Shown: piece by piece, positions 1-7,382 of the stretch
How positions within the stretch are numbered: position 1 is the first letter of the stretch
Layout: every line of letters starts with the position of its first letter
From: Pseudomonadota bacterium
Lineage (GTDB): Bacteria; Pseudomonadota; Gammaproteobacteria; Pseudomonadales; Pseudohongiellaceae
DNA: 64,000 nucleotides
Direction: 5' to 3'
Assembly: GCA_027623555.1 (NCBI GenBank)
Contig: JAQBSZ010000002.1
Coordinates: forward strand, 1 to 64,000
Program-made: the position numbers and the translations under genes
The notes under the pieces: generated by a model
Told to the model about the DNA's origin: nothing
Databases searched by the model: none
Seen by the model: the letters and a program-made list of their open reading frames with translations, nothing else

Positions 1-67
1 GCTTGCTGGTAATTTGGGGGTCAAAGTTAAATACAATTACTGGGTCAAATTTCGCTGCAATTCAACA
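1..67. mobile_element. Right end of an IS21-like insertion sequence (partial)
   Basis: Two related blocks lie close together, GGGTCAAAGTTAAATACAAT at 18-37 and GGGTCAAATTTCGCTGCAAT at 42-61, the second continuing to AACA at 67. Multiple short terminal repeats beginning GGGTCA and ending in CA are typical of IS21-family ends. The transposase genes would lie to the left of the window, so the family call is an inference from the terminus alone. A coding frame fragment begins directly after this block, which fits insertion into a gene. Confidence 0.45.
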
Positions 68-378
68 ACCTGGAGTTTCTAAGCGCAACTTCAGCAATAG
101 CGACACGGATTGAAATTGCACTTGCCACAAAAGAACCGCGATTAATTACAGACATAATCTACTCAGATGGACTTGCTTCTCTTGATTTTGAGGGGGACAA
201 AATTTCTTTAAGATTAATAGACGGTGAAATCGGCAAAGCTGAGATTTTTTGTTCTAATCATTATGAGCAACTGGTGGTGGAGGATACCATAGAGATTTCC
301 GCGCAGCCGGAATTAGGCAGATGCACGGTATACGTAACAGGTGCAGTTGGTAGTACATACACAGCATCTTACAATTAG
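68..378 (+). pseudogene. Truncated gene, C-terminal fragment of unknown protein
   Basis: The frame ending at TAG 376-378 is open back through the IS-like terminus to a TAA at 28-30 and has no convincing start codon. The translated stretch (about 103 codons after the IS end) has ordinary protein composition, with segments such as LITDIIYSDGLASLDFEGDK and a C-terminus ending YTASYN. It is probably the 3' part of a gene interrupted by the insertion at its left. I do not recognise the family; the alternating hydrophobic pattern suggests a beta-rich domain. Confidence 0.4.
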
Positions 379-833
379 TTGACAGTCCTTACTAAGGAGG
401 ATTGAAGACGCGTTTCTTGGAATAGTGCTCGGATGCCTATATTCATAACTCTTGGTATGGACTTCCAAGGGATTGCAAAAAAAAGGCCCACGTAAATTGC
501 TTCTCCTGCCCCGTTGTTTTTATCACCAAATTTATCGAATATATTTTTGATTTTTTTGGGTGTCTCACCCCGCATTCCCAAAATCCCACCTAGGCTCTAA
601 ATAACATCCTCATAGGGGGGATTACCGTACGATCTCCGCGCCTGCTTTCAGTTTGTCGTGGGGTGCTGATCGACATAGGGCAGGCAGCTTAAATGATCCG
701 GCTGAGGGTATAATGAGGGGTATCAATTAAGTTGAATTAAATATTAACTATATAAAACAATATCATAGGTCGGTATGGGCGGCATGATGTAAAAAATCGA
801 CCGCTAGGGAGGTCTTGACTTCCTCACTTCGTC
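379..833. other. Gene-poor AT-rich intergenic stretch
   Basis: About 450 bases without a gene I can support. A 68-codon frame on the - strand (375-581) lacks a ribosome binding site and family resemblance. The segment 721-760 is very AT-rich. Near the right end, GGAGGTC and GACTTCC at about 810-825 form an imperfect hairpin that leads into the repeat beginning at 834. Confidence 0.4.
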
Positions 834-1107
834 AGCCCGAAATTTTTAATGCTCAGGTATGCTTGTATACATTGCGCTTAAAAATTTCGGGCTTTCTCGT
901 TAGGAAGCATTAATCCTCTCCCTAACAGCCGATTTTAATGCTTTAGACAGATCGGCTTCGTCAAATTTCGGCAGACTCAAGTATTTGATGCTCAGGTATT
1001 ATCAATACATTGCGCTCAAAAACTTCGGGCTTTCTCGTCCTGGAGGCTCCAGGCCTCTAATCCAGACAATTTTAGTGCTTTGGCATTCTGATAAATAAGC
1101 TCACAGC
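834..1107. repeat. Two tandem copies of a ~139-bp hairpin-rich unit
   Basis: Unit 1 (834-972) starts with a perfect 16-bp inverted repeat, AGCCCGAAATTTTTAA at 834-849 and its complement at 878-893, around GCTCAGGTAT...ATACATTGCGC. Unit 2 (973-1107) repeats the core GCTCAGGTATT...CAATACATTGCGCTC and the following TTCGGGCTTTCTCGT; its left arm has diverged. The period is 139 bp, from GCTCAGGTAT at 851 to the same at 990. Each unit also has a second hairpin (GTTAGG...CCTAAC in unit 1; CTGGAGGCTCCAG in unit 2) followed by a related ATTTTAxTGCTTT block. No open frame spans it. It could be a MITE-like element, a small RNA array or a nuclease-resistant spacer. Confidence 0.6.
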
Positions 1108-1140
1108 AAAAAAGGCCGGACTATTGAGCCCGGCCTTTTT
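1108..1140. terminator. Bidirectional rho-independent terminator
   Basis: AAAAAAGGCCGG, a 9-base loop, then CCGGCCTTTTT: a strong GC stem flanked by A and T runs, so it can act on both strands. It lies 25 bp beyond the stop of the - strand membrane protein at 1165 and probably ends that transcript. Confidence 0.8.
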
Positions 1141-1164
1141 GTGCAAGCGTCTGTCAGTCTGGAT

Positions 1165-1848
1165 TTAGAGGAATTCCAGAACCACCAGCAGTACTGCTGC
1201 CAGGCCAATGCCGCAATGAATTACCCCGACAACGCTGGTCATGGGGCCGGCCTTACCTTTGATCGCATTGAATTGCAATCCTGCGATAATGAGCAGCGCT
1301 ATGGCGAAAGCCAGGGTGCTGACGCCGTTGTCAGAGGACAGGGATGAGACCAGCGATCTACCCATGCCATTCAGGTGTCCTGAAGCTCCCATAAAGAACA
1401 GCATGGGTAGTGAGAACAGGGTGTTGGTTCGCGAGGCGAGCCCCGCCTTGGCCAGTGCACCCGCCGCTGCAGGTAGCGCTTCTCCGCCAGCCAGAACTTG
1501 CTCTGCGGAGGCAATGACAGTTTTCTGGTTCGGCCAGATGATCAGCCAGACGTTCAGAAACATAAGCGTACCGAGCAGCATGCCGATAGTAATATAGACG
1601 TTTACCGCGGCTCCCATGAAACCAGCGAGTGCGAGTCCCGAAAGAAAGGTAAATAGTGCACCGTAGCGAAACCACCAGAGTGCCCTCGGTACCAATTGCG
1701 CAATAGCGTTGGATTTCGTAGAGGCGTCGGCTACTTTGAAAAACTCAGTCTGGACAAAATTGAAGTAGTAGAGGATGCCTATCCATGTCACTCCGGCGAA
1801 GAAGTGTATCCAGCGCATTAAAAAGTCAATAAAGTTTCCCATTTCCAT
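1165..1848 (-). CDS. Urate-oxidase N-terminal family integral membrane protein
   Basis: This 227-residue protein has about six membrane helices (roughly residues 9-33, 56-80, 82-104, 143-160, 175-195 and 203-226). It resembles the membrane domain PF06181, known from the bacterial urate oxidase PuuD: MRWIHFFAGVTWIGILYYF at the start, then PRALWWFRYGALFTFLSG. PuuD also carries a C-terminal cytochrome c domain; no CxxCH is present here, so only the membrane part is encoded. His15 and His159 lie in or near helices and could bind haem, but that is inference. No other purine-catabolism gene is nearby, so a urate role is not supported. GGAG lies 9 bases before the ATG. Expressed alone, ending at the terminator at 1108-1140. 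Confidence 0.7.
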   Translation of the reverse strand: MEMGNFIDFLMRWIHFFAGVTWIGILYYFNFVQTEFFKVADASTKSNAIAQLVPRALWWFRYGALFTFLSGLALAGFMGAAVNVYITIGMLLGTLMFLNVWLIIWPNQKTVIASAEQVLAGGEALPAAAGALAKAGLASRTNTLFSLPMLFFMGASGHLNGMGRSLVSSLSSDNGVSTLAFAIALLIIAGLQFNAIKGKAGPMTSVVGVIHCGIGLAAVLLVVLEFL

Positions 1849-2010
1849 AGCAAGGACTCCAAATTTTTTTATGATTGGTATTGTAATACCCGGCAGAAGG
1901 CTTGGGATTACCTGCCAAATATTTGCGTCAATGTTATCACTGGCCTAGCGCCAGTGCTATCTGGACGCAGGGATGGCACGTTTAGCGGATTTTGAGGATA
2001 ATAGGCGGCT

Positions 2011-2820
2011 ATGAGCGAAAATGACGAACTGACAAATATCCCTCCCATGGTGCCTGAGCGCGATGATGTGGCCACTCATCTGAAGAATAAGAAGGCGCAG
2101 AGTCAGGATATCGTACGCCCCAGCTATTACACTCAGAAGGTCAAAGTAAGCACCTGGCCGGTTCGGATTGTGCTCACAATTCTTACCCTCGGCATGCTGG
2201 GGGGAGGCTATGGGTCTTATTATTTCTATGAGGAGTATCAGATTTCGCTGCGACAGTCTGAATTGCGCATCGGGGATCTGGAGCTACGCCTGGCTATTGC
2301 TGGAGAGCAAGGCGAGGAATCTGACAGTAATCTGATGGAAAACATCGAGAAGACCATCGAACAGTACGATCTGCTTTGGGCAAACTGGCGCAACAATAAC
2401 CGCATCTTTGAAGATATCCAGGGAGAGATTGCCAAGTTAAAGTTGGCTAATGAAGGGCAGGACGAAGCCACCGCTAACAATAGTCAGGCGCTTGCCAATG
2501 CCAATCAGGCTGCCATGGCGAACGAGACCAGACTCAATACCCTGATTACTGAATTGGCACAGATCACTCAATCAGTGCGCAGTCTCAATGCCACGGTCGA
2601 TGATCTCAGCGTTATGCGCACGGACCTGGATTTGATACGTCAGGTCTTAAACAGTGGCGACAGTACTGTGCTGGGAATAGTGGGGCGATTGGAATACATT
2701 GAAGAGTCTATGGAATCCATCAATGCCCACCGACTGCAGATCAACGAAAGCCTGTTTCGCCTGCAAGAAAACCTGGAAGCACTGCAGCGCGCGCAGGGTA
2801 CTCAAGGAAGTAGCCTCTAA
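2011..2820 (+). CDS. Single-pass membrane protein with long coiled coil, unknown
   Basis: The 269-residue product has a soluble N-terminus of about 49 residues, one membrane helix (residues 50-73, glycine-rich at its end) and a roughly 190-residue tail rich in Leu, Glu, Asn and Gln with heptad-like spacing (about 80-260). With the short charged N-terminus inside, the coiled coil would lie in the periplasm, possibly as an oligomerising scaffold. I do not recognise a named family. The sequence AGGCGG precedes the ATG. It is divergent from the gene at 1165-1848 and convergent, with an 11-bp gap, with the crotonase gene. Confidence 0.7.
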   Translation: MSENDELTNIPPMVPERDDVATHLKNKKAQSQDIVRPSYYTQKVKVSTWPVRIVLTILTLGMLGGGYGSYYFYEEYQISLRQSELRIGDLELRLAIAGEQGEESDSNLMENIEKTIEQYDLLWANWRNNNRIFEDIQGEIAKLKLANEGQDEATANNSQALANANQAAMANETRLNTLITELAQITQSVRSLNATVDDLSVMRTDLDLIRQVLNSGDSTVLGIVGRLEYIEESMESINAHRLQINESLFRLQENLEALQRAQGTQGSSL

Positions 2821-2831
2821 AGCATTACTCG

Positions 2832-3626
2832 CTAGTTTCCGGTGAATACCGGATCACGTTTTTCTATAAATGCAGTCACTCCTTCCCGAAAATCTTCACG
2901 CGAAGCACAATCGGAAAAATATTCCGCCTCCGCCTGCAATTGCGATTCAAATTCGCTCTCCAGTGATCGGTAGAAAAGCGCTTTGGTATTGCCATATACG
3001 TGGGTAGGACCAGAGGCCAGCCGAGCAGCTAGTTTGTCGGTTTCTGCATCGAGCTCAGTCGCAGGCACTACAAAATTTATCATGCCGATATCCTTTGCAG
3101 TCTGTGCATCGACGCGATCACCGAGCAGGGCAATTTCCATAGCCTTCTTTATGCCTACTGCTCTTGGTAGATGAAAGGATGAAGACCCATCCGGGCTGGT
3201 GCCAATCTTGCAGTAGGCAAGAGTAAAGAACGCATCGTCGGCGGCGATCACCAGGTCACAGGCGAGCGCGACACTGACACCGGCTCCTGCAGCCGCTCCC
3301 CGGCAGCTCGCAATTACTGGTTTCGGCATTCTGCGCATAGCAAACATGATAGGGTGAAGATCATGAATTCGCAGGATGAATTCTTTGCGAATCTCTTCCG
3401 GTGACTTCTTGATTGTTTCTCCCATGCTTTTTACATCGCCGCCAGCCATGAAGTGATCTCCGGCACCTTTTAATACGACACATCTGACTGCAGGGTCGCG
3501 TTCCACATCGTGTAATGCGTCACTCAGTTGGGAACGCATTTCCATGCTCAACGCATTGCGTGCCTCGGGTCGGTTCATGGTAAGTGTTGCTATACCGTCA
3601 TGGTGGGAGATTTCGAGATGGGACAT
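2832..3626 (-). CDS. Enoyl-CoA hydratase/isomerase family protein
   Basis: A crotonase-fold protein of 264 residues. The oxyanion-hole segments are visible: GAGDHFMAGGDVKSM (54-68) and CRGAAAGAGVSVALACD (108-124). The two glutamates that activate water in classical hydratases are not at their usual places: GAGVS replaces GGxCE, and the second position falls in IGTSPDGSS (141-149), where Asp146 matches the catalytic Asp of PaaG-type isomerases. An isomerase or another CoA-ester reaction is therefore more likely than simple hydration. AGGA precedes the ATG. There are no neighbouring beta-oxidation genes to indicate a substrate. Confidence 0.85.
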   Translation of the reverse strand: MSHLEISHHDGIATLTMNRPEARNALSMEMRSQLSDALHDVERDPAVRCVVLKGAGDHFMAGGDVKSMGETIKKSPEEIRKEFILRIHDLHPIMFAMRRMPKPVIASCRGAAAGAGVSVALACDLVIAADDAFFTLAYCKIGTSPDGSSSFHLPRAVGIKKAMEIALLGDRVDAQTAKDIGMINFVVPATELDAETDKLAARLASGPTHVYGNTKALFYRSLESEFESQLQAEAEYFSDCASREDFREGVTAFIEKRDPVFTGN

Positions 3627-3716
3627 GTTGATTTCCTGGCCAGAGTGCTGTGTTTAAAATCTAAGAGGCTCAAGTATAGCTTGAGATTGCTTGAAAGGAA
3701 GGCTTCATCCGTGAGC

Positions 3717-3744
3717 TTGGCAAAAGATGGAGTTCAGGTATAAT
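3717..3744 (+). promoter_or_regulatory. Sigma-70 promoter of tRNA-Leu
   Basis: A -35 box TTGGCA (3717-3722) and a perfect -10 box TATAAT (3739-3744) are separated by 16 bp. The -10 is followed by a G+C-rich stretch (ACGCGCCC), the kind of discriminator found at stringently controlled stable-RNA promoters. The tRNA starts 46 bp downstream of the -10. Confidence 0.8.
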
Positions 3745-3789
3745 ACGCGCCCTCTTGAACGGGAATGCAGTTCTCGTTTTCCTGGCTAT

Positions 3790-3874
3790 GCGGACGTGGC
3801 GGAATTGGTAGACGCGCTAGATTTAGGTTCTAGTATCGCAAGGTGTGGGAGTTCAAGTCTCCCCGTCCGCACCA
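3790..3874 (+). tRNA. tRNA-Leu (UAG anticodon)
   Basis: 85 nt with CCA encoded. The acceptor stem GCGGACG pairs with CGTCCGC, the anticodon arm is CTAGA-TTTAGGT-TCTAG (anticodon TAG), there is a class II variable arm, and the T arm contains GTTCAAG. It decodes CUA and CUN leucine codons. It has its own promoter upstream and is followed by an 84-bp repeat rather than a second tRNA. Confidence 0.97.
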
Positions 3875-3932
3875 TCTATGCAAAATGAAGTCTGCAGCAC
3901 CGAGAAATGACACGGCTCCTAAGCCACTCGAG

Positions 3933-4127
3933 GTTGCCGATTGTAATCTGCAGAGTTCTCCGAACTCGAACGAAGGCCGTTCTCGAAACTCTCTGAATTC
4001 CCAGTCTGAAGGCGAAGTTGCCGATTGTAATCTGCAGTGTTCTCCTAACTCGAACGAAGGCCGTTCTCGAAACTCTCTGAATTCCCAGTCTGAAGGCGAG
4101 GTTGCCGATTGTAATCTGCAGAGTTCT
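3933..4127 (+). repeat. 84-bp direct repeat, 2.3 copies
   Basis: Copies start at 3933, 4017 and 4101 with GTTGCCGATTGTAATCTGCA. The first two are nearly identical across 84 bp (differences include AGAG/GTGT after CTGCA and CCGA/CCTA), and the third stops after about 27 bp. The period is a multiple of three, so frames stay open on both strands, but the predicted peptides begin inside the tRNA and look artefactual. The block fills the gap between tRNA-Leu and the VWA gene. Confidence 0.85.
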
Positions 4128-4237
4128 GCGACCTTAAACGCAGCCACTTATAAAAGCACACTCGATCTCCAGTCAAAGCACGACATCGCCATTCTCATTC
4201 TCCTATTGCCTGTCCTGGTTCTACCAGCTAAGCTGAA

Positions 4238-4978
4238 TTGATGAAAAATCCTCTTCGCCCGAATCAGACGAAGGTAGCGGCAAGCAAAAAAACAGATAGG
4301 CTACCTGTCTCCAGTCAGCATGATGTGCAGACCTTCCTTTCGAAGCTGGCCACGCTACCGAAAACTACCGGCGAGGCGCGCCTGATATTTTCTGTGGATG
4401 CCACAGCCAGCAGGCAGGCGACATGGGATGTCGCCAGCCAGTTACAAACTGATATGTTTTTGAGTACTCAGTCTCTCGGTGGGCTTAACGTGCAGTTGTG
4501 TTACTTCAGAGGCTTCGGTGAGTTCTTCAGCAGTAACTGGCAGAGCAACGCCGATGATATCGTGCAGATAATGGCAGGGATTCGTTGTCAGGCTGGCGCC
4601 ACCCAACTCGAACGATTACTACGGCATGCTATACAGGAAAACGATAGGCAGAAAATAAAGTGCATCGTCTATATCGGCGATGCGATGGAAGAAAATATCG
4701 ATGTATTAGCGCAACTTGCCGGAAAGCTGGGTTTGCTGAACGTGCCACTATTCATGTTCCAGGAACGCGGAGACCCGGTGGCCCGGCAAGCGTACTTAGA
4801 GATGAGCCGCTTATCCGGAGGAGCTTATTCTCAGTTCGATACAGCGAGTGTGGACCAATTGAAGGAATTGTTAAAAGCTGTAGCAATCTATGCAGCCGGG
4901 GGTCTCAAGGCTCTTCAGGATTTCAGTAAAACTTCTCACAAGACTGTTAAACTACTCGAGCAGCAATTAAAGTCTTAG
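4238..4978 (+). CDS. VWA domain-containing protein
   Basis: Cytoplasmic protein of 246 residues with a von Willebrand A fold over roughly residues 45-205. The metal-binding MIDAS pieces are visible: DATAS at 54-58 (DxTxS variant), the Thr of AGATQ, and the Asp of YIGDAMEE. There is no signal peptide. VWA proteins usually mediate metal-dependent protein contacts. The J-domain membrane protein starts 18 bp downstream, so the two are probably co-transcribed, and this one may act with a DnaK-type chaperone at the membrane. Starts at 4238 and 4241 are adjacent ATGs with no clear ribosome site. Confidence 0.8.
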   Translation: MMKNPLRPNQTKVAASKKTDRLPVSSQHDVQTFLSKLATLPKTTGEARLIFSVDATASRQATWDVASQLQTDMFLSTQSLGGLNVQLCYFRGFGEFFSSNWQSNADDIVQIMAGIRCQAGATQLERLLRHAIQENDRQKIKCIVYIGDAMEENIDVLAQLAGKLGLLNVPLFMFQERGDPVARQAYLEMSRLSGGAYSQFDTASVDQLKELLKAVAIYAAGGLKALQDFSKTSHKTVKLLEQQLKS

Positions 4979-4996
4979 CCTGGTAGAAACAAATTC

Positions 4997-5740
4997 ATGA
5001 TCTTTCGATTACTAGCGTTGATCGCTCTCCCGATCATGGCCTATTACCTGGCGAAAACTGGGAGTCAGCGGCTCAATCTTTCGCCGCGCCAGAGTAGAAT
5101 CCTGTTCATTATAGTCGCTGCATTACTCGTGGTGGGTCTGCTGGTAGCCATTGGCAGGCTGCCTGTCCATTTTATCCTGGCGCCGCTAGGCGCTGCCGCG
5201 GCCTTCCTCCTCAGAATGTTACCGACATTCCTGCGTTTATTGCCCATGTGGCACATGTTCAAAGGCCGGGTCGCTTCCGCCAGGCCAAGGGAAAAGGGGC
5301 AAACTTCCACAATCCGCACCGAGTACCTCGCGATGGAACTAGAGCACGATAGTGGGAAGATGGATGGGCAAGTTCTAAAGGGAGCCTTTGCCAACAAGCG
5401 CATGGCCGATTTGTCTCTTGATGATCTATTGGCGCTCTACAGTGAATGCAGCGGTGACGGCGATTCTTCTCAAGTGCTGGAAGCTTATATCGACCGGCAG
5501 CACCCTGATTGGCGAGAAAAGATAAATCAGTCCGCACGCCGCCAGGCGACGGCTGATGATTCAGTGATGACTCGAGAGCTTGCGATTGAGATCCTGGGAT
5601 TGGCCGAGCCAACTAACAAGAAAGATATTGTAAAGGCGCACCGCCAATTGATGCAGGGGCTGCATCCTGATCGTGGAGGATCGGATTATCTCGCCAAAAA
5701 AATCAATGCTGCAAAAGACTTTCTTCTGAAAAAACCTTGA
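4997..5740 (+). CDS. Membrane-anchored J-domain (DnaJ-like) protein
   Basis: Protein of 247 residues. The N-terminal third is hydrophobic (helices near 2-20, 33-52 and 55-80). The C-terminus (about 195-246) is a J-domain with the Hsp70-stimulating HPD motif at 223-225 (LHPDRGGSDYLAKKINAAK). The layout of N-terminal membrane anchor and C-terminal J-domain resembles TIM14/DnaJ-like proteins rather than DnaJ itself; there is no zinc finger or G/F region. It probably recruits DnaK to the inner membrane. It follows the VWA gene by 18 bp. Confidence 0.85.
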   Translation: MIFRLLALIALPIMAYYLAKTGSQRLNLSPRQSRILFIIVAALLVVGLLVAIGRLPVHFILAPLGAAAAFLLRMLPTFLRLLPMWHMFKGRVASARPREKGQTSTIRTEYLAMELEHDSGKMDGQVLKGAFANKRMADLSLDDLLALYSECSGDGDSSQVLEAYIDRQHPDWREKINQSARRQATADDSVMTRELAIEILGLAEPTNKKDIVKAHRQLMQGLHPDRGGSDYLAKKINAAKDFLLKKP

Positions 5741-5923
5741 TGACTAGCCGGCTTTTCTTCTTTCCAGAAACGTTTTGATGGTCGTCTGCGCGTCGACTGT
5801 GCTTGATTTTAGAGTCTTTCTGTTCGATGAATTCGATCATTGCTCATGCACTACTGTGCTGTAAATGGATGCCTGATTCAGGTAGATTAACGAGGTAAAG
5901 TAGAGTATTAATACTTCGGCCTT

Positions 5924-7288
5924 GTGGCTAGATCTGCTACGAAAAATCTTATGAGTACTGATTTCAGAATCGCCAACATTATTCGGTCGACAACACTGAT
6001 CGAACGCAACGAGCAGAAAGCGGTTTTTATCTCTTTCGCCCTCGTGTTTGTCCTCATGGCCGCTTACTACATGCTACGTCCGGTACGAGATGCCATGGCC
6101 AGCGACTGGTCTAATACTGAGATCAGCCTACTATGGAATATACAGTTCTTTCTCAGTCTGGGATTTGTGGCGATCTATGGATTGGCGGTTTCCAGGATAG
6201 AATTCCGCCGCCTGGTCCCCTCTGTATACGGTTTCTTTGCAATCAGTTTTGTGAGCTTTCATTTCGGCGCTGTCATGGTCGAAGACCCGGTCTTGCTGGA
6301 TAAAGGATTTTATTTGTGGGTGAGCCTGTTCAGTCTGTTTCATGTCTCGGTGTTCTGGAGTCTGATGGCAGACCTCTACAACAAGGAGCAATCAAAACGT
6401 CTGTTTGGATTTATCGCCGTCGGCGCCAGTGCTGGAGCTATCGTCGGGCCAATCGTAGCGACGCTGGCGGCACAAACGATTGGCTCTGAATCCCTGATGT
6501 TGTCAGCGTCATTGATCATGCTGATCCCCTTACCCATCGTTTACTACCTGCAACTTTTGAAGCGCACTGAATTGCACAATGAATCTATCCAGGTGGATTT
6601 GTCACACATGAAGATTGGTGGCAATCCGCTGGCCGGATTTAAAGACTTCTTCACGAGTCCTTATCTGATGGGAATTGCAGCGTTTATTCTCTTGTATACG
6701 GCAATCAGTTCCTTCGCCTACTTCGAACAAACTAATCTGCTACGAGACTACGACAGGGATCAGCGAACACAGATTCTTGCGATGCTGGCGCTTGTGGTTA
6801 ATATTTTAACCTTCGCCCTCGGTTTTTTTGCCACCAGTCGATTAACGACGAAGTTGGGGATGCCGACTACGCTGGCACTGGTACCGTTTTTCATGTGCGC
6901 TGCGCTGCTGATTCTGGCGTTTGCGCCGATTCTTACCGTGTTACTTGCTTTGCAGGTCGCCAGGCAGTCAGGGAATTATGGAATCACCAGGCCGGCACGG
7001 GAAATGCTCTTTACTTCCGTATCCCGAGAGAGCCGCTTCAAAGCCAAGCCAGTGGTCGACGTGGCGATTTATCGGGGAGGCGATGCCGTATGGTCATCGG
7101 CCTTCGCTCTGCTTACAGACGGCATGGGACTGGGAATGGCTGCCATGGCGGCAATCGGCGCCGGAATCGCGGCAGTGTGGGCAGGTACAGGAATGAAGCT
7201 GGGTTCGGTTTTTAACAGGCGTACCGAAACGAGCCAGAATTCAGAATTCGCTAGTGAAAATTCTGCGGCCGAATATTCGACGAACTAA
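5924..7288 (+). CDS. MFS/NTP-NDP exchange-type transporter
   Basis: The 454-residue product has about 12 membrane helices. The early segment AAYYMLRPVRDAMA (about 46-59) resembles bacterial relatives of the plastid/rickettsial ATP/ADP translocases now grouped with MFS carriers. The substrate cannot be told from sequence; in free-living bacteria nucleotide exchange is unproven. The longest reading starts at GTG 5924. An in-frame ATG at 5951 would remove nine residues, and neither has a strong ribosome site. The gene stands between the J-domain gene and fumarase with separate gaps of 183 and 94 bp. Confidence 0.72.
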   Translation: MARSATKNLMSTDFRIANIIRSTTLIERNEQKAVFISFALVFVLMAAYYMLRPVRDAMASDWSNTEISLLWNIQFFLSLGFVAIYGLAVSRIEFRRLVPSVYGFFAISFVSFHFGAVMVEDPVLLDKGFYLWVSLFSLFHVSVFWSLMADLYNKEQSKRLFGFIAVGASAGAIVGPIVATLAAQTIGSESLMLSASLIMLIPLPIVYYLQLLKRTELHNESIQVDLSHMKIGGNPLAGFKDFFTSPYLMGIAAFILLYTAISSFAYFEQTNLLRDYDRDQRTQILAMLALVVNILTFALGFFATSRLTTKLGMPTTLALVPFFMCAALLILAFAPILTVLLALQVARQSGNYGITRPAREMLFTSVSRESRFKAKPVVDVAIYRGGDAVWSSAFALLTDGMGLGMAAMAAIGAGIAAVWAGTGMKLGSVFNRRTETSQNSEFASENSAAEYSTN

Positions 7289-7382
7289 CTCAGTCTTGCT
7301 TCAGCTTCTGAGCTTCCTTAAATAATCGAACCGACAAGTGGTAGAATGGCGGTTTCGATTCTATCGCAGGGATTTTTGCGCA

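Noticed and set aside
375-581. 68-codon frame on the - strand
   Set aside because: Plausible composition but no ribosome site, no family likeness and overlap with the truncated gene; not strong enough to call.
895-931. GTTAGG...CCTAAC inverted repeat as a possible integron attC site
   Set aside because: The order of the arms is opposite to attC (RYYYAAC...GTTRRRY), and there is no integrase or cassette-like gene nearby.
3830-4241. Open frames on both strands after tRNA-Leu (132 and 105 codons)
   Set aside because: Both run into the tRNA itself, giving the well-known false peptides WEFKSPRPH and GRGDLNSHT, and are kept open only by the 84-bp repeat.
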